A DNA stretch of 64,000 bases from an uncultured Flavobacteriaceae bacterium (GCA_947488435.1 CANKZG010000001.1:2038308-2102307), one strand, 5' to 3'; numbered from the stretch's first letter, positions 7,814-17,360 are shown. Numbers and translations are program-made. The notes: generated by a model not told the origin, from the letters alone.

Positions 7814-10098
7814 TGGGCAAACCATTTTTTTACTGTCTCTTCGGTAATTTTGTTGTTTGGTGTAAAAGCACTGTTTTCTGTACCGCGATATTCTAAATAC
7901 GTAGGAAACTTCCACCAAAGGATTCCGTGACACCAGGGTTCATTTTCAATACCTCTAAAAATAACTTCGTAACAACGCTGTTGATGTACTGCATTAAAAC
8001 TATCATCACCTTCGGCATGCGGATTTTTCCAAGGTTTATCGATACTGCGAAATCCAATTTCTGTAAACACTATAGGTTTTTGAAACTTTCGATATACTTT
8101 TTCAATTTTACCCTTAACTACCTCAAAATTGGCTGCAAGTTCTTCATCTGTTGGGTTTTCATTTTTACTTAATGGATAATACGAGTTTAGACCAATAAAA
8201 TCGAGCTCATCCCAAAAAGCAAGTTGTTCAAACTCCTTACCCCAATTTGCAGCATAAGTAAGTTTGCCTTGATAGAAACCTCTAATTTTTCGAATCATTT
8301 TTCGCCATTCTTCTTCATGCGTAAGCGTTGCTATGGCAAATTCAACACCAATACATAGCGCGTCCATTTGATGAATTTCGGCCAGAAAGGCATAATGTCT
8401 AATCCAACGGTAATAATAATTAAAAAAAGCAGCCCAATCCTCATCAGTACCCATATCCAATGCCCCAGGCCAGCTGTTACCAATAAAAATTTGAGGTTTC
8501 AGGACGGTTTGCATCCCTAATTGACGCGCTTCATATGCCGAGTGAACCACGCCTTGGTCGTTTTCTGATCCTGCATTATAACTAATGGGCAAATAACTTG
8601 GAGCTGCACCTTCACGAATATAACTGTAAGGCACAATGGCTGTGGCATTTACACCCATTTCCTTTTGTTTTACCAAAGCTTCTGTTGCTTTTCTAGAAAG
8701 GTACCCATTGTAAATGCTATAACCTTCATGCGCAAAATTAAATCCCTTGAGATAGCTTAAAGGTTTAGTTTCCCTTACTTTTTTGGGATTCGCCAAAATC
8801 TGTTCGGATAAATAAGTCTCCCAAGATGCTTGAAGTTGACTTAGTTCCGTTTTGGATGGAGACCAATGCCGATAGCGTTTAAGAAAGTCGTCTTTCCCAA
8901 AGGTTTCAATTAAAAAAGTAACTAATGCTCCTGCCATACAATCTGTGATCAATGGGGAGTCTTGTTGCATTAACGTTGTATCAAAAAGTTCTGATAGCGT
9001 AAGTGCATTTCCAGATTCTGCCAGACGCGCCGACCAATACAAGAAACCTTCACGTTGCCATTGTTTAGTAAAATACAGAGCTAAACCTCGTTCTAGAGCT
9101 ATGGATTTTGATTTTCCTAAGAGAAGGTTTATTACAAGCGCATTTTCTTTTTGGATATAATTATTGCTATACTTGGCGTTGATAATTGTATGTACAGTAT
9201 TATCTGAAAAGTCTAAATGAGCCTGATTAGAATTTTGGGTAATTAATCCCTTGTCTTCGGCTGTTTTGTATATATGATAACCAATTCGAGGGAATTTCTT
9301 TTGAGTATTGGTAAAAGCTATTATGCGGTTTTTTGTTTGTTCGATTTCGGTTGCCAGTTGCAACACCTCTGGTTTTGGAATGGCATTTTGATGATTAACA
9401 AAATCAAAAGAAGTGCTTGAATGAACAATTTCATTTCCATAAGAATAATCAAAAAATACAGTTTTATCTGGAAACCAATTGGCATCAAAATTTCCCATCT
9501 GAATTTTGGTTTCTCTTTCATAAATTTCAAAATCCATATTTTGAAATAAAAAACCTTCTCCAAATTGCTGTACTTTCTTTTTTACAAACTGCAATAGTTC
9601 ATATTCATCATTCCCAGTAAGAAAGCTAAAAGGTAACGCATGATTCTTTGGGTTTGGGAAAAATTGAAGGGTGAGAATATGTTCTTTTTGGGAAAGCAAT
9701 TTAGTATTAAAACGTATGCCTCCTTTTTCGAACTTTATGGGAATATGTTGTGTAAAATCCCTAAGACTGGGGTTGGCTGCTGGTGTGCCTATAAAAACTA
9801 TAATATTGGTATTTAACTCCGCGTCGGTTACAGCACTTGCTTCTTTAAATTTTATTTTAATATTACGGCGTCGATTGGTATTTTTTGCTGCTTGCACAGC
9901 AACACTATCCAAAAGCAATTGATATTCCTTTTGTACTGTTGAAACGGTACTCCCATAAACTACTAAAACTTCTCTTTTTTCAAAAAAACTACTTCGTAAT
10001 TGTCGTCGGGTTGGAATAGAATCTAGTGCTACACTTAGAGCATTAGTAACGGTCGCTCTTTCAGATATTTGAATGAAAGAAATCATGCCACCTACCAA
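7810..10098 (-). CDS. GH113-like (beta-mannanase-type TIM barrel) membrane-anchored protein
   Basis: 762 aa. The C-terminal 310 residues form a GH113-type barrel: KGFNFAHEGYSIYNGYLS, the probable acid/base Glu in LCIGVEFAIATL, the probable nucleophile Glu in IVFTEIGFRS, and GILWWKFPTYLEYRG. The N-terminal about 450 residues are unrecognised. The start is doubtful: codons upstream of the first TTG/ATG, back to the in-frame stop at 10159, encode a clear membrane anchor (KLKYLIPLVILLLVGGM) but contain no ATG, GTG or TTG, so the true start may be ATA/ATC/ATT. Its 3' end overlaps the convergent DUF5916 gene by 4 bp. Predicted role: envelope-bound glycosidase acting on a beta-mannan or related glycan. 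Confidence 0.78.
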   Translation of the reverse strand: MVGGMISFIQISERATVTNALSVALDSIPTRRQLRSSFFEKREVLVVYGSTVSTVQKEYQLLLDSVAVQAAKNTNRRRNIKIKFKEASAVTDAELNTNIIVFIGTPAANPSLRDFTQHIPIKFEKGGIRFNTKLLSQKEHILTLQFFPNPKNHALPFSFLTGNDEYELLQFVKKKVQQFGEGFLFQNMDFEIYERETKIQMGNFDANWFPDKTVFFDYSYGNEIVHSSTSFDFVNHQNAIPKPEVLQLATEIEQTKNRIIAFTNTQKKFPRIGYHIYKTAEDKGLITQNSNQAHLDFSDNTVHTIINAKYSNNYIQKENALVINLLLGKSKSIALERGLALYFTKQWQREGFLYWSARLAESGNALTLSELFDTTLMQQDSPLITDCMAGALVTFLIETFGKDDFLKRYRHWSPSKTELSQLQASWETYLSEQILANPKKVRETKPLSYLKGFNFAHEGYSIYNGYLSRKATEALVKQKEMGVNATAIVPYSYIREGAAPSYLPISYNAGSENDQGVVHSAYEARQLGMQTVLKPQIFIGNSWPGALDMGTDEDWAAFFNYYYRWIRHYAFLAEIHQMDALCIGVEFAIATLTHEEEWRKMIRKIRGFYQGKLTYAANWGKEFEQLAFWDELDFIGLNSYYPLSKNENPTDEELAANFEVVKGKIEKVYRKFQKPIVFTEIGFRSIDKPWKNPHAEGDDSFNAVHQQRCYEVIFRGIENEPWCHGILWWKFPTYLEYRGTENSAFTPNNKITEETVKKWFAH

Positions 10099-10295
10099 TA
10101 AAAGGATGACAAGGGGAATAAGATATTTTAATTTCGAGTTCGGTATGATGATTAGTTTTTATGAAAATACAGTTTATGTCTAAAATTGAATTCTACTTTA
10201 AGTCTTTTTTAAGGTTTAATTAACGTCAAAGAACCTTTGCCTTCTAGAATTTTCGCTTTTTAAGTTTTTGTATCTTAGATAGAAATACCACGATC

Positions 10296-10469
10296 ATGAA
10301 TTACGAATACGAAGTTAATGAGTATACAATACGTTATGCTAGCGATTTTTCAAGACAATTAAATGGTAAAGCTAAATTTGGCTGGAAAGTTATAAGTGTG
10401 TATGCGTTGCCTTCTTCAACTAAAGATTTTAAGGAATATACTGTGGTTTGGGAACGTCCTAAAGCTTGA
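10296..10469 (+). CDS. Small DUF4177-like protein
   Basis: 57 aa starting MNYEYEVNEYTIRYASDF. It has the GWKVISVYAL...YTVVWERP pattern of DUF4177-type beta-beta-alpha proteins, in which a GW(E/K)V(I/V)SV strand is followed by a final strand ending in an aromatic-basic pair. It stands alone between two minus-strand genes, with the -7-like TATCTTAG about 20 bp before the start. Function unknown. Confidence 0.55.
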   Translation: MNYEYEVNEYTIRYASDFSRQLNGKAKFGWKVISVYALPSSTKDFKEYTVVWERPKA

Positions 10470-10510
10470 AAATTTTGTAGCCAATAAACAGTAATTTTCA
10501 GAAAACAACC

Positions 10511-11521
10511 TTAGTTAACATTAGCATAATTATCAACAATAGCAAGCTTTTGAGCTTTTTCCTCAGCGGTTAACCAACTCGCTTTAAAACTATTTTTTAC
10601 GAGAATTACAATTTCTGCTTTGGATAAATTTAATGCGCGGGCTACCTGTACATAATTTTCGGTCATATAGCCACCGAAATACGCTGGATCATCTGAATTT
10701 AACGTAACTAAAAGATGATGTTCCATCATTTTCTTAAGGGGATAATCCTTTAAATTTTTTATGACCTGTAATTCCAAATTAGACAAAGGACAGAGGGTTA
10801 AAGGAATTTGACGCTTTGCTAATTCTGTCACCAAAGCGGTATCGTCCAAACAACGATTCCCATGATCAATACGAATAACGTTCAGTACATCTAACGCTTC
10901 CCAAATATATTCAGCAGGGCCTTCTTCCCCGGCGTGGGCTGTAAGTAAAAAACCTTCTTCCCTAGCTTTAGTAAATACATTTTTGAATTTGGAAGGCGGA
11001 TTTCCTAATTCTGAAGAATCTAAGCCTACCCCAACAATCCAATCTTTATAGGGCATTGCTTGCTCCAAAGTTTTAAAGGCTGAAGCCTCATCTAAATGTC
11101 TTAAAAAGGACATGATAAGTTTATAGCTTATACCTAGCTGCTCACTTCCATCTTCCAATGCACGATGTACTCCCCGTATCACCGTATCAAAAGAAACACC
11201 TCTATCGGTATGCGTTTGAGGATCGAAAAATATTTCGGTATGTATTACATGCTGCGCTTTTATTTTTTTGAGATATGCCCAGGTAAGATCATAAAAATCT
11301 TGTTCTTCTATGAGCACATTGGCTCCGGCATAATAGATATCTAAAAACTCCTGAAGGTTATTAAATTTATAAGCATTCTTAAGTTCTTGAACATTGGAAT
11401 AGTTGATTTTTTTTTCGTTGCGTTTGGCAATTTCAAACATTAATTCAGGTTCAAATGTTCCTTCAATGTGTAAATGAAGTTCGGCTTTAGGAATTCCTCT
11501 TATAAATTCTTCTAGTAGCAT
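10511..11521 (-). CDS. Adenine deaminase / adenosine deaminase family (amidohydrolase)
   Basis: 336 aa. All zinc-site residues are in place: His16 and His18 in ELHLHIEGT, His196 in LTAHAGEE with catalytic Glu199, His220 in IDHGNRC, and Asp277/Asp278 in LNSDDPAYFGG. FLDIYYAGANVL and HTEIFFDPQTHTDRGV resemble the bacterial/fungal adenine deaminase branch (Aah1/PA0148-like) more than true adenosine deaminases, so adenine to hypoxanthine plus ammonia is my preferred reaction; this is from memory of the family. Nucleoside hydrolase genes lie just upstream, which fits base salvage after nucleoside cleavage. Separate transcription is likely because a terminator follows the nucleoside hydrolase operon. 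Confidence 0.85.
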   Translation of the reverse strand: MLLEEFIRGIPKAELHLHIEGTFEPELMFEIAKRNEKKINYSNVQELKNAYKFNNLQEFLDIYYAGANVLIEEQDFYDLTWAYLKKIKAQHVIHTEIFFDPQTHTDRGVSFDTVIRGVHRALEDGSEQLGISYKLIMSFLRHLDEASAFKTLEQAMPYKDWIVGVGLDSSELGNPPSKFKNVFTKAREEGFLLTAHAGEEGPAEYIWEALDVLNVIRIDHGNRCLDDTALVTELAKRQIPLTLCPLSNLELQVIKNLKDYPLKKMMEHHLLVTLNSDDPAYFGGYMTENYVQVARALNLSKAEIVILVKNSFKASWLTAEEKAQKLAIVDNYANVN

Positions 11522-11829
11522 TACAAGCGTGGATTAGATTATTTTGTTAAAGATACCTAGAATCTTTAAATGCATAACTTTATTTCCATCTTTGGTTCTT
11601 ACGCCCTTATTAATTATTAAATCTAGAAAAAGTTCATTGCTTTGGAATAAATGATAGCTGGTCTTTGAGGGGATAGCCTCGGGAGTTTTACTTTTGAAAT
11701 AGTGCCGATAATTAGAATTCTATTGAAAACAAAAAATGGTACTGAACGTATGTTCAGTACCGTGTGGAAATGCCAGCTATAAAATGGATTTAGTACATGG
11801 AACTTTGGCAGTATTCATGGTTTGACTGT
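11522..11829. other. Intergenic region with terminator
   Basis: 308 bp without a credible gene. It carries the nucleoside hydrolase operon terminator (listed separately) and, presumably, the promoter of the deaminase gene. Nothing else is recognised. Confidence 0.6.
11731..11761 (-). terminator. Rho-independent terminator of nucleoside hydrolase operon
   Basis: Perfect 10-bp stem GGTACTGAAC / GTTCAGTACC (11738-11747 with 11752-11761), 4-nt loop, followed on the minus strand by ATTTTTTG. It lies 69 bp downstream of the 11830-13161 stop codon. Confidence 0.85.
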
Positions 11830-13161
11830 TTATTTTACGATTATGGTTAGCGGTTCGCTTTCTATACCATTAGTATTTACTGCCCTTACTTCATAAGATG
11901 CCTTTGGGTTAATTTTGGTTGTATATTTTGTCCCTAATGCCATGTTTACATATGATCCATTACGGTAAATGTTATATCCTACAACCCAACTGCCCTTAGT
12001 GGGATCAGTTGATGGGTTCCACTTTAGCACAACTTTATTTTTAAGAGGGGTATAGCTAAGGTTTTTCGGAGGATAAGGAGGGCTTACATCTGCAATAGGT
12101 GCGGTATCCATCATAAGACCCTCAATTTCTGCAGCTATTAAATCTTTATCCTTTTTTTTCTGAATATACCCCTGTTGTCTGTTGATTTTTGAATCCCACT
12201 TGCATAGGCCGCTTTTAGTTAATGTAATGTCTCCATTCCGATAAGCTGTATAATTATCTTGTTCTCCTCGAATAGCGAAATGCAGTGCACATTGGTCGTT
12301 ACTATGACGACTTATTTCGTCCGAACCTTCTCGATATTTAAAATGGTACTCATAACTACTGCGGACTATATGTGAATCCTCTAAGTTTCGTAGTCCCGCT
12401 CCCGTCATTACATTCCCATAGTTGGCATTGTGATAATCTCCACAGCCAACTTCCCATCCGGATGCCATAAATGGCGCAGGGCAATGATCGATAACATACC
12501 GGCACATGGCGTTTCGTTCTTCGTTTATGCAAGACCAATTGGTATACTCACATAAGGCATCGGCACCTCCCCAATTGGTTCTATCATAGCCTGTACCGTC
12601 AATAAAGTTTCCTCCCATAGTGGCTACAAGCTTTACTTTTTCTTTAACCAATTGAATTCCTGATTTGTTGCTGAAATCATCAGATGAAGATTTTAAAAGC
12701 CCATAAAAGTTATGCATCGTACCAATAATAACAATAGTAATACTAGTATCCTTAGCGCTGGCTAAAATTTCACGATATAAAGAGACTCCGTCTACTGCGT
12801 GTTTCCAATTTTTGAGTTCTTTGGGATAATTTTCAGCCAAATGATAGGCGTACATATCTTTAGGAGCATTTATTTTTTTTTCATACCCGCTATAATCCCC
12901 AACAGGAATTGCTTTTCTATTGTAAAAGTAATTAATAGCACTAATGCTTTGTGAAGACTCTTTAAATTCTGTAGAGTTGATAATACCTAAAATCTCACAT
13001 TCACCTTGAGTGGCCATACTGTGCAACATTGCCATACATCCAACATCATCGGGATCATAACCTGGATCAGTATCTAAAATTACTTTCTGCTGTGCGATCC
13101 CTAATTGAAAAGTAAAACTTAAAATAAAGAGATAAATATAATTTGTGCTATTAGAATTCAT
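11830..13161 (-). CDS. Secreted inosine-uridine preferring nucleoside hydrolase-like protein with C-terminal Fn3-like domain
   Basis: 443 aa. A signal peptide (LFILSFTFQLGIAQ) precedes the nucleoside hydrolase calcium/substrate motif ILDTDPGYDPDDVGC. Later TMGGNFIDG and a conserved His/Asn/Asp region (SNDQCALHFAIRGE) fit the family. The last about 95 residues, after PPYPPKNLSYTPLKNKVVLKWNPS, are a fibronectin type III-like domain. The aspartate cluster is DTDPGYDPDD rather than the classical DTDxGxDDA, so the natural substrate could be a modified nucleoside or another N-riboside. It overlaps its upstream neighbour by 11 bp and is the last gene of the LacI-hydrolase-hydrolase unit. Confidence 0.85.
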   Translation of the reverse strand: MNSNSTNYIYLFILSFTFQLGIAQQKVILDTDPGYDPDDVGCMAMLHSMATQGECEILGIINSTEFKESSQSISAINYFYNRKAIPVGDYSGYEKKINAPKDMYAYHLAENYPKELKNWKHAVDGVSLYREILASAKDTSITIVIIGTMHNFYGLLKSSSDDFSNKSGIQLVKEKVKLVATMGGNFIDGTGYDRTNWGGADALCEYTNWSCINEERNAMCRYVIDHCPAPFMASGWEVGCGDYHNANYGNVMTGAGLRNLEDSHIVRSSYEYHFKYREGSDEISRHSNDQCALHFAIRGEQDNYTAYRNGDITLTKSGLCKWDSKINRQQGYIQKKKDKDLIAAEIEGLMMDTAPIADVSPPYPPKNLSYTPLKNKVVLKWNPSTDPTKGSWVVGYNIYRNGSYVNMALGTKYTTKINPKASYEVRAVNTNGIESEPLTIIVK

Positions 13162-14140
13162 TGATCATAAAATTTTCAATTTCTACTTCGATACTACTTT
13201 TTTTCATGGCCAAAATTAGATAGGTATGATTTCCTAAAGGATCTTTCTGCCATACATTTCCACCTTGTTCATCTGGAACACACCTTCCTTTTTCCGACCG
13301 ATGCCAATAAGTCCCTAATCCATTCCTGATGGCATATAAAACCGCTGTTTGGTCGTATGTGGCATTATCAAAAATTTTGCCTTTGAAATTTTGCTTTAGC
13401 CAAGGAGCATTTTTACTAAAATGAAAGAAACCCAGATATAAGGGGGAATCTTTAGGTAATTCGTTAAAAATTTCCCCGGTTTTAATATTTAGTCCAATCT
13501 CATAACCTAAAAAAGTTATGGGACATTCAATTTTTTCTAATACATATTGTGTAATTCCTTTCATCCCACCATCAAAGTTCCATTCCTTGGAACCTTGCGG
13601 AAACTGCCCCCCCATAATAACAAATTCTTTTACTTTAGCATGGACGAGATCCATACCGCTTAATGGAGAATAGTGATCCGGTTGAGATTCCAATAAGTTT
13701 TTAATATTCATTAGAGGTCCCACGGTTACAATAACAATGCTTTCGTTTTCGCTTTCACTAAGTAATTTACGATACAATTGGGTTGCATTTGGCGCATTTG
13801 AAACGTTACTGTCGTGATCTAAATTATCGGCTATTACCTTACTATGATTCCAGTCTATTTGCGTAATTTCTCCTTTTCTCAGCCCAATTGGAATATCGGG
13901 ATTTCCATAGAAGGTATTTACAGCATCTATAGCACTTACCGCATATTTTTCGGTATTCCAGCACATAACAGCTAGCAGGTCACATTCCCCCTTATTTTGA
14001 AAATTATTGAGCATTGCCAGAGCACCCAAATCATCTGCATCCCCTCCAAAATCAGTATCAAAAATCAACTTTGTTTGGGCACTACCAAGCAAGGTATTCG
14101 CTAGAATTATGTAAAATATAAAGTTTCGAATTAGTTTCAT
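13151..14140 (-). CDS. Secreted nucleoside hydrolase-like protein
   Basis: 329 aa with a signal peptide (MKLIRNFIFYIILANTLLGSAQ). The N-terminal motif LIFDTDFGGDADDLGALAML holds the aspartate cluster of nucleoside hydrolases, and IVTVGPLMNIKNLL, EFVIMGGQFPQG and YDQTAVLYAIRNG match later parts of the fold. It would cleave nucleosides in the periplasm to base plus ribose, feeding the ribokinase and sugar porter on the opposite strand. It is paralogous to 11830-13161 but lacks the Fn3-like tail. It starts 10 bp after the LacI regulator gene and is co-transcribed with it. Confidence 0.87.
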   Translation of the reverse strand: MKLIRNFIFYIILANTLLGSAQTKLIFDTDFGGDADDLGALAMLNNFQNKGECDLLAVMCWNTEKYAVSAIDAVNTFYGNPDIPIGLRKGEITQIDWNHSKVIADNLDHDSNVSNAPNATQLYRKLLSESENESIVIVTVGPLMNIKNLLESQPDHYSPLSGMDLVHAKVKEFVIMGGQFPQGSKEWNFDGGMKGITQYVLEKIECPITFLGYEIGLNIKTGEIFNELPKDSPLYLGFFHFSKNAPWLKQNFKGKIFDNATYDQTAVLYAIRNGLGTYWHRSEKGRCVPDEQGGNVWQKDPLGNHTYLILAMKKSSIEVEIENFMINEF

Positions 14141-14150
14141 TGCGATGTTT

Positions 14151-15176
14151 TTACGGGTTGGTTAATTGTTTTACAGATGCTCGTTCTATAAATTCTGGTG
14201 CTAATAAATTGCTGGTCACTTTCTTGTTTTCCATGATTTGAAATAACATACGTACGGCTTCTTTTCCAATTTCTTCCATGGGTTGACGTATGGAAGTAAG
14301 GGGAGGAGACAATAATTCAAAGAAGGGTTGCTCATCAAATGATACCAAAGAGATGTCTTCAGGAATTTTTAGACCAGATTGTTTTAGTGCTTTCATGACA
14401 CCGATGGCTATTTGATTGTTAAGTGCAAATATGGCCGTTGGTCGCTGTGTGCTTTGTAACAATTTTAAGGTTTCAGTATACCCATTTTCAATACTATAGT
14501 CAGAACCTGACACGGAGATATTGGAAATAGGTAGATTATGATCTTTACTCGCCTCTCTAAATCCCAGAACTCTGTTTTTGTTGGAGGTGGTATGTGTTAA
14601 ACCTTGAATACATGCTATTTGTTTATGCCCCTTTTGGATAAGATAAGAAGTTGCTCTGTATGCACCCTCGAAGTTATTTGTGGCTACATATGGTGCCGTA
14701 TTCTCTTTAAAATAACGATCTATGAGAACCATGGGTACTTTTAGATCCTTGGAGAGGTGTTCCCATTTTTCGCCGATAGGTGCAATTAGGAGGCCATCAA
14801 CTTTTCTGGCAAGTAAAAGTGATAGTGTTTTTTCTTCGAGTGTAGTTTCATCGTTAGTGTCGCAGAGTAAGATCATTTTATCCTTTTTTCGCAACTCAAT
14901 TTCCACAGCTCTTGCCAGGTTAGCAAAAAAAGGATTGGAAATATCAGGAATCATAAGACCAATAGTATTGGTTTTTTGCAATCTTAAATTACGTGCAATT
15001 TGATTGGGTTCGAATTGGTATGTTTTTGCTTTTTCTTGAACCAGTAAGGCTGTCTTTTGACTAATACGATATTTTTCGGCCTGACCATTTAATACCCTAG
15101 AAACTGTTGTTGGAGACATGCTTAAGAGATCTGCTAGTTCTTTTATGGTCCTTGCCTTTTTTTCCATTTTATGCAT
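14151..15176 (-). CDS. LacI family transcriptional regulator
   Basis: About 340 aa. I use the ATG at 15176 (MHKMEKKARTIKELADLL; 15167 is equally possible). The frame is open further upstream to 15269, but that extension would cover the operator. The helix-turn-helix is IKELADLLSMSPTTVSRVLNG, followed by the hinge and a periplasmic-binding-protein-like effector domain (TNTIGLMIPDISNPFFANLARAVE, ending in LTSIRQPMEEIGKEAVRMLF). It probably binds ribose or a nucleoside-derived ligand and controls both its own operon (two nucleoside hydrolases) and the divergent ribokinase-porter pair through the palindrome at 15241. Confidence 0.92.
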   Translation of the reverse strand: MHKMEKKARTIKELADLLSMSPTTVSRVLNGQAEKYRISQKTALLVQEKAKTYQFEPNQIARNLRLQKTNTIGLMIPDISNPFFANLARAVEIELRKKDKMILLCDTNDETTLEEKTLSLLLARKVDGLLIAPIGEKWEHLSKDLKVPMVLIDRYFKENTAPYVATNNFEGAYRATSYLIQKGHKQIACIQGLTHTTSNKNRVLGFREASKDHNLPISNISVSGSDYSIENGYTETLKLLQSTQRPTAIFALNNQIAIGVMKALKQSGLKIPEDISLVSFDEQPFFELLSPPLTSIRQPMEEIGKEAVRMLFQIMENKKVTSNLLAPEFIERASVKQLTNP

Positions 15177-15240
15177 ATTTTTTATCGCAATCACAGGATT
15201 ATTAAACAAACTTTTTGGAATATCGAAATAGTTTAGTAAT

Positions 15241-15260
15241 TTGCGCAATCGATTGTGCAA
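15241..15260. promoter_or_regulatory. LacI-type operator
   Basis: TTGCGCAATCGATTGTGCAA is a 20-bp palindrome with one mismatched pair (position 5 and its mirror) and the central CG typical of LacI-family operators. It lies 65-75 bp upstream of the regulator start and 31 bp upstream of the ribokinase start, so one site can govern both divergent units. Confidence 0.8.
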
Positions 15261-15291
15261 TATTATCAATTTAATTTGAATTATTAAAATA

Positions 15292-16209
15292 ATGGCAAAA
15301 AAAATAATAGTTGTAGGGAGTAGTAATACTGATATGGTATTGAAATCCAGTAATTTACCATTACCTGGCGAAACCGTAATAGGGCATAGGTTTACAATGA
15401 ATTCGGGAGGTAAAGGAGCAAATCAGGCGGTTGCTGCAGCGCGATTGAATGGGAAAGTTATTTTTATAGCAAGAGTAGGTAACGACGTATTTGGAAAACA
15501 GGCGATCACTGAATTTAAGGAACATGGAATAGACACACAGTTTATAACAGTTGATTCAAATACAGCTTCTGGAGTTGCATTGATAATGGTTGATGAACGC
15601 GGCGAAAATAGTATTTCTGTGGCCTTAGGTGCTAATGCTAACCTGGATGTAGGTGCGCTAAAAGCTACAAAAGGAATATTCGAAGCAAGTAATTATGTCC
15701 TGACACAATTAGAAACTCCAATCCCTACCGTGTCTTATTTGGCAGAATTATCTCAAGAATTTAATTTTCGATTGATACTTAATCCGGCTCCGGCGCAACA
15801 TTTGCCTGATGCACTGTTGCGCTCCGTATATATGCTTACACCCAATACTATTGAGGCTGAATTATTGAGTGGCGTAAAGGTCCATGATGAAGCATCGGCT
15901 TATAATGCAGCCAAAATATTGCGACAGAAGGGAGTAAATATTGTAATTATCACTATGGGTGAGAAGGGGGCTTACGTACTTTCCAATGAAATGGCAGTAT
16001 TAATTCCGGGTATTCCGACCAAAGTTGTAGATACTACAGCTGCGGGAGACACTTTTAATGGAGCATTAGTCGTAGCGTTAAATGAGGGAAGTTCTTTAAA
16101 AGAAGCGGTGCTATTTGCGCATAAAGCTGCGGCCCATGCTGTTGGTATTTTAGGAGCACAAGTTTCAGCGCCCTTACGATCTGATATTGAAGCATACACC
16201 AAAAACTAA
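15292..16209 (+). CDS. rbsK: Ribokinase
   Basis: 305 aa, PfkB family. Signature 1 is GGKGANQAVAAARLNG (residues about 39-54). The C-terminal signature DTTAAGDTFNGALVVAL holds the catalytic Asp and the anion-hole GAGD equivalent (AAGD). ATP-dependent phosphorylation of D-ribose to ribose 5-phosphate fits the adjacent nucleoside hydrolases. It is the first gene of the plus-strand unit and is followed 6 bp later by the porter. Another pentose or deoxyribose cannot be excluded. Confidence 0.92.
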   Translation: MAKKIIVVGSSNTDMVLKSSNLPLPGETVIGHRFTMNSGGKGANQAVAAARLNGKVIFIARVGNDVFGKQAITEFKEHGIDTQFITVDSNTASGVALIMVDERGENSISVALGANANLDVGALKATKGIFEASNYVLTQLETPIPTVSYLAELSQEFNFRLILNPAPAQHLPDALLRSVYMLTPNTIEAELLSGVKVHDEASAYNAAKILRQKGVNIVIITMGEKGAYVLSNEMAVLIPGIPTKVVDTTAAGDTFNGALVVALNEGSSLKEAVLFAHKAAAHAVGILGAQVSAPLRSDIEAYTKN

Positions 16210-16215
16210 TCAATT

Positions 16216-17217
16216 ATGTTTATACCATCTACTTATTTCGTTGCAGTTATTCTATGTGTAATCACAATGTTTTGTTGGGGATCTTGGGCTAATACTCAAA
16301 AACTTACCTCCAAATCTTGGGCTTTTCCACTTTTTTATTGGGATTATACTATTGGTATTTTGCTTCTTTCACTGGTTTTTGGTCTTACTTTGGGAAGTAC
16401 CGGAGCGTCGGGAAGGGGGTTTATTACGGATTTAGTCCAGGGAAGTCAAAGCGCATATCTATCAGCGTTTATTGGCGGTATCATTTTTAATATTGCAAAC
16501 TTATTAATTGTAGCAGCAATTTCGGTCGCTGGCATGGCGGTCGCTTTTCCGGTTGGCATTGGTATTGCTTTGGTATTAGGAGTAATTGTGAATTATACTG
16601 CAAACCCCGTAGGGAACCCGCTATGGTTGTTTTTAGGAGTAGCGCTGGTAACCCTTGCTATTATTCTTGATGCACTTATTTACAAGAGACTTCCAAAAGC
16701 GAAAACTTCCTCTTTGCGCAAAGGGTTGTTGCTATCAATAGCAGGAGGAGTATTAATGGGTTTTTTCTTTCGTTTTGTAGCAGCTTCCGTTTCTATAGAT
16801 TTTGTATCTCCCGAAGCAGGATTGTTTACGCCGTATAGTGCAGTATTCGTTTTTGCAATCGGAATTTTTGGTTCAAATTTTCTGTGGAACACCATTTTTA
16901 TGTACAAACCCATAGAGGGAAAGAAAGTACAGTATGGCGATTACTTTGAAAAAGGTACTCCCAAATTACATCTTATTGGAGTTGTAGGGGGAGTCATTTG
17001 GGGTATTGGTATGGCTTTAAGTATGATTGCCTCTGAGAAAGCTGGTTTTGCGATATCCTATGGTTTAGGGCAGGGAGCGACGATGGTGGCAGCTGCTTGG
17101 GGTGTATTTATCTGGAAAGAATTTAAAGAGGCTCCTAAGGGTACAAATCCTATGATTGTTTTCATGTTTTTGTCTTTCATTACCGGATTAGCACTTATCA
17201 TTATATCTCGTTTTTAA
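16216..17217 (+). CDS. GRP-family sugar (ribose/glucose) transporter, DMT superfamily
   Basis: 333 aa with ten predicted membrane helices. The family features include FCWGSWANTQKL near the N-terminus, GGIIFNIANLLIVAAISVAGMAVAFPVGIGIALVLG in the first half, and GVVGGVIWGIGMALSMIA in the second. This is the glucose/ribose porter (GRP) group that includes Gram-positive RbsU/GlcU. Immediate linkage to ribokinase and the LacI operator points to ribose uptake across the inner membrane. Confidence 0.87.
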   Translation: MFIPSTYFVAVILCVITMFCWGSWANTQKLTSKSWAFPLFYWDYTIGILLLSLVFGLTLGSTGASGRGFITDLVQGSQSAYLSAFIGGIIFNIANLLIVAAISVAGMAVAFPVGIGIALVLGVIVNYTANPVGNPLWLFLGVALVTLAIILDALIYKRLPKAKTSSLRKGLLLSIAGGVLMGFFFRFVAASVSIDFVSPEAGLFTPYSAVFVFAIGIFGSNFLWNTIFMYKPIEGKKVQYGDYFEKGTPKLHLIGVVGGVIWGIGMALSMIASEKAGFAISYGLGQGATMVAAAWGVFIWKEFKEAPKGTNPMIVFMFLSFITGLALIIISRF

Positions 17218-17336
17218 TAGGCGTATTTTAGAAGTTTAACCGCAACATTTCCAAGACATTCCTGATTTACGTTTTGCTTATAGATGTATTTAGATTAAGC
17301 CGACCTAAATACTTGGTTTATTAAACAAAAGTTAAT

Positions 17337-17360
17337 TATTTACCGAACGTTTGGTAAATA
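17337..17360. promoter_or_regulatory. 24-bp operator-like palindrome overlapping a promoter
   Basis: A 24-bp inverted repeat centred on AACGTT, with halves TATTTACCGAAC and GTTTGGTAAATA and only one mismatched pair. The -33 element of the promoter at 17351-17380 lies inside it, the layout expected for a repressor site. Size and symmetry suggest a TetR-type regulator, which is not encoded nearby. Confidence 0.65.
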
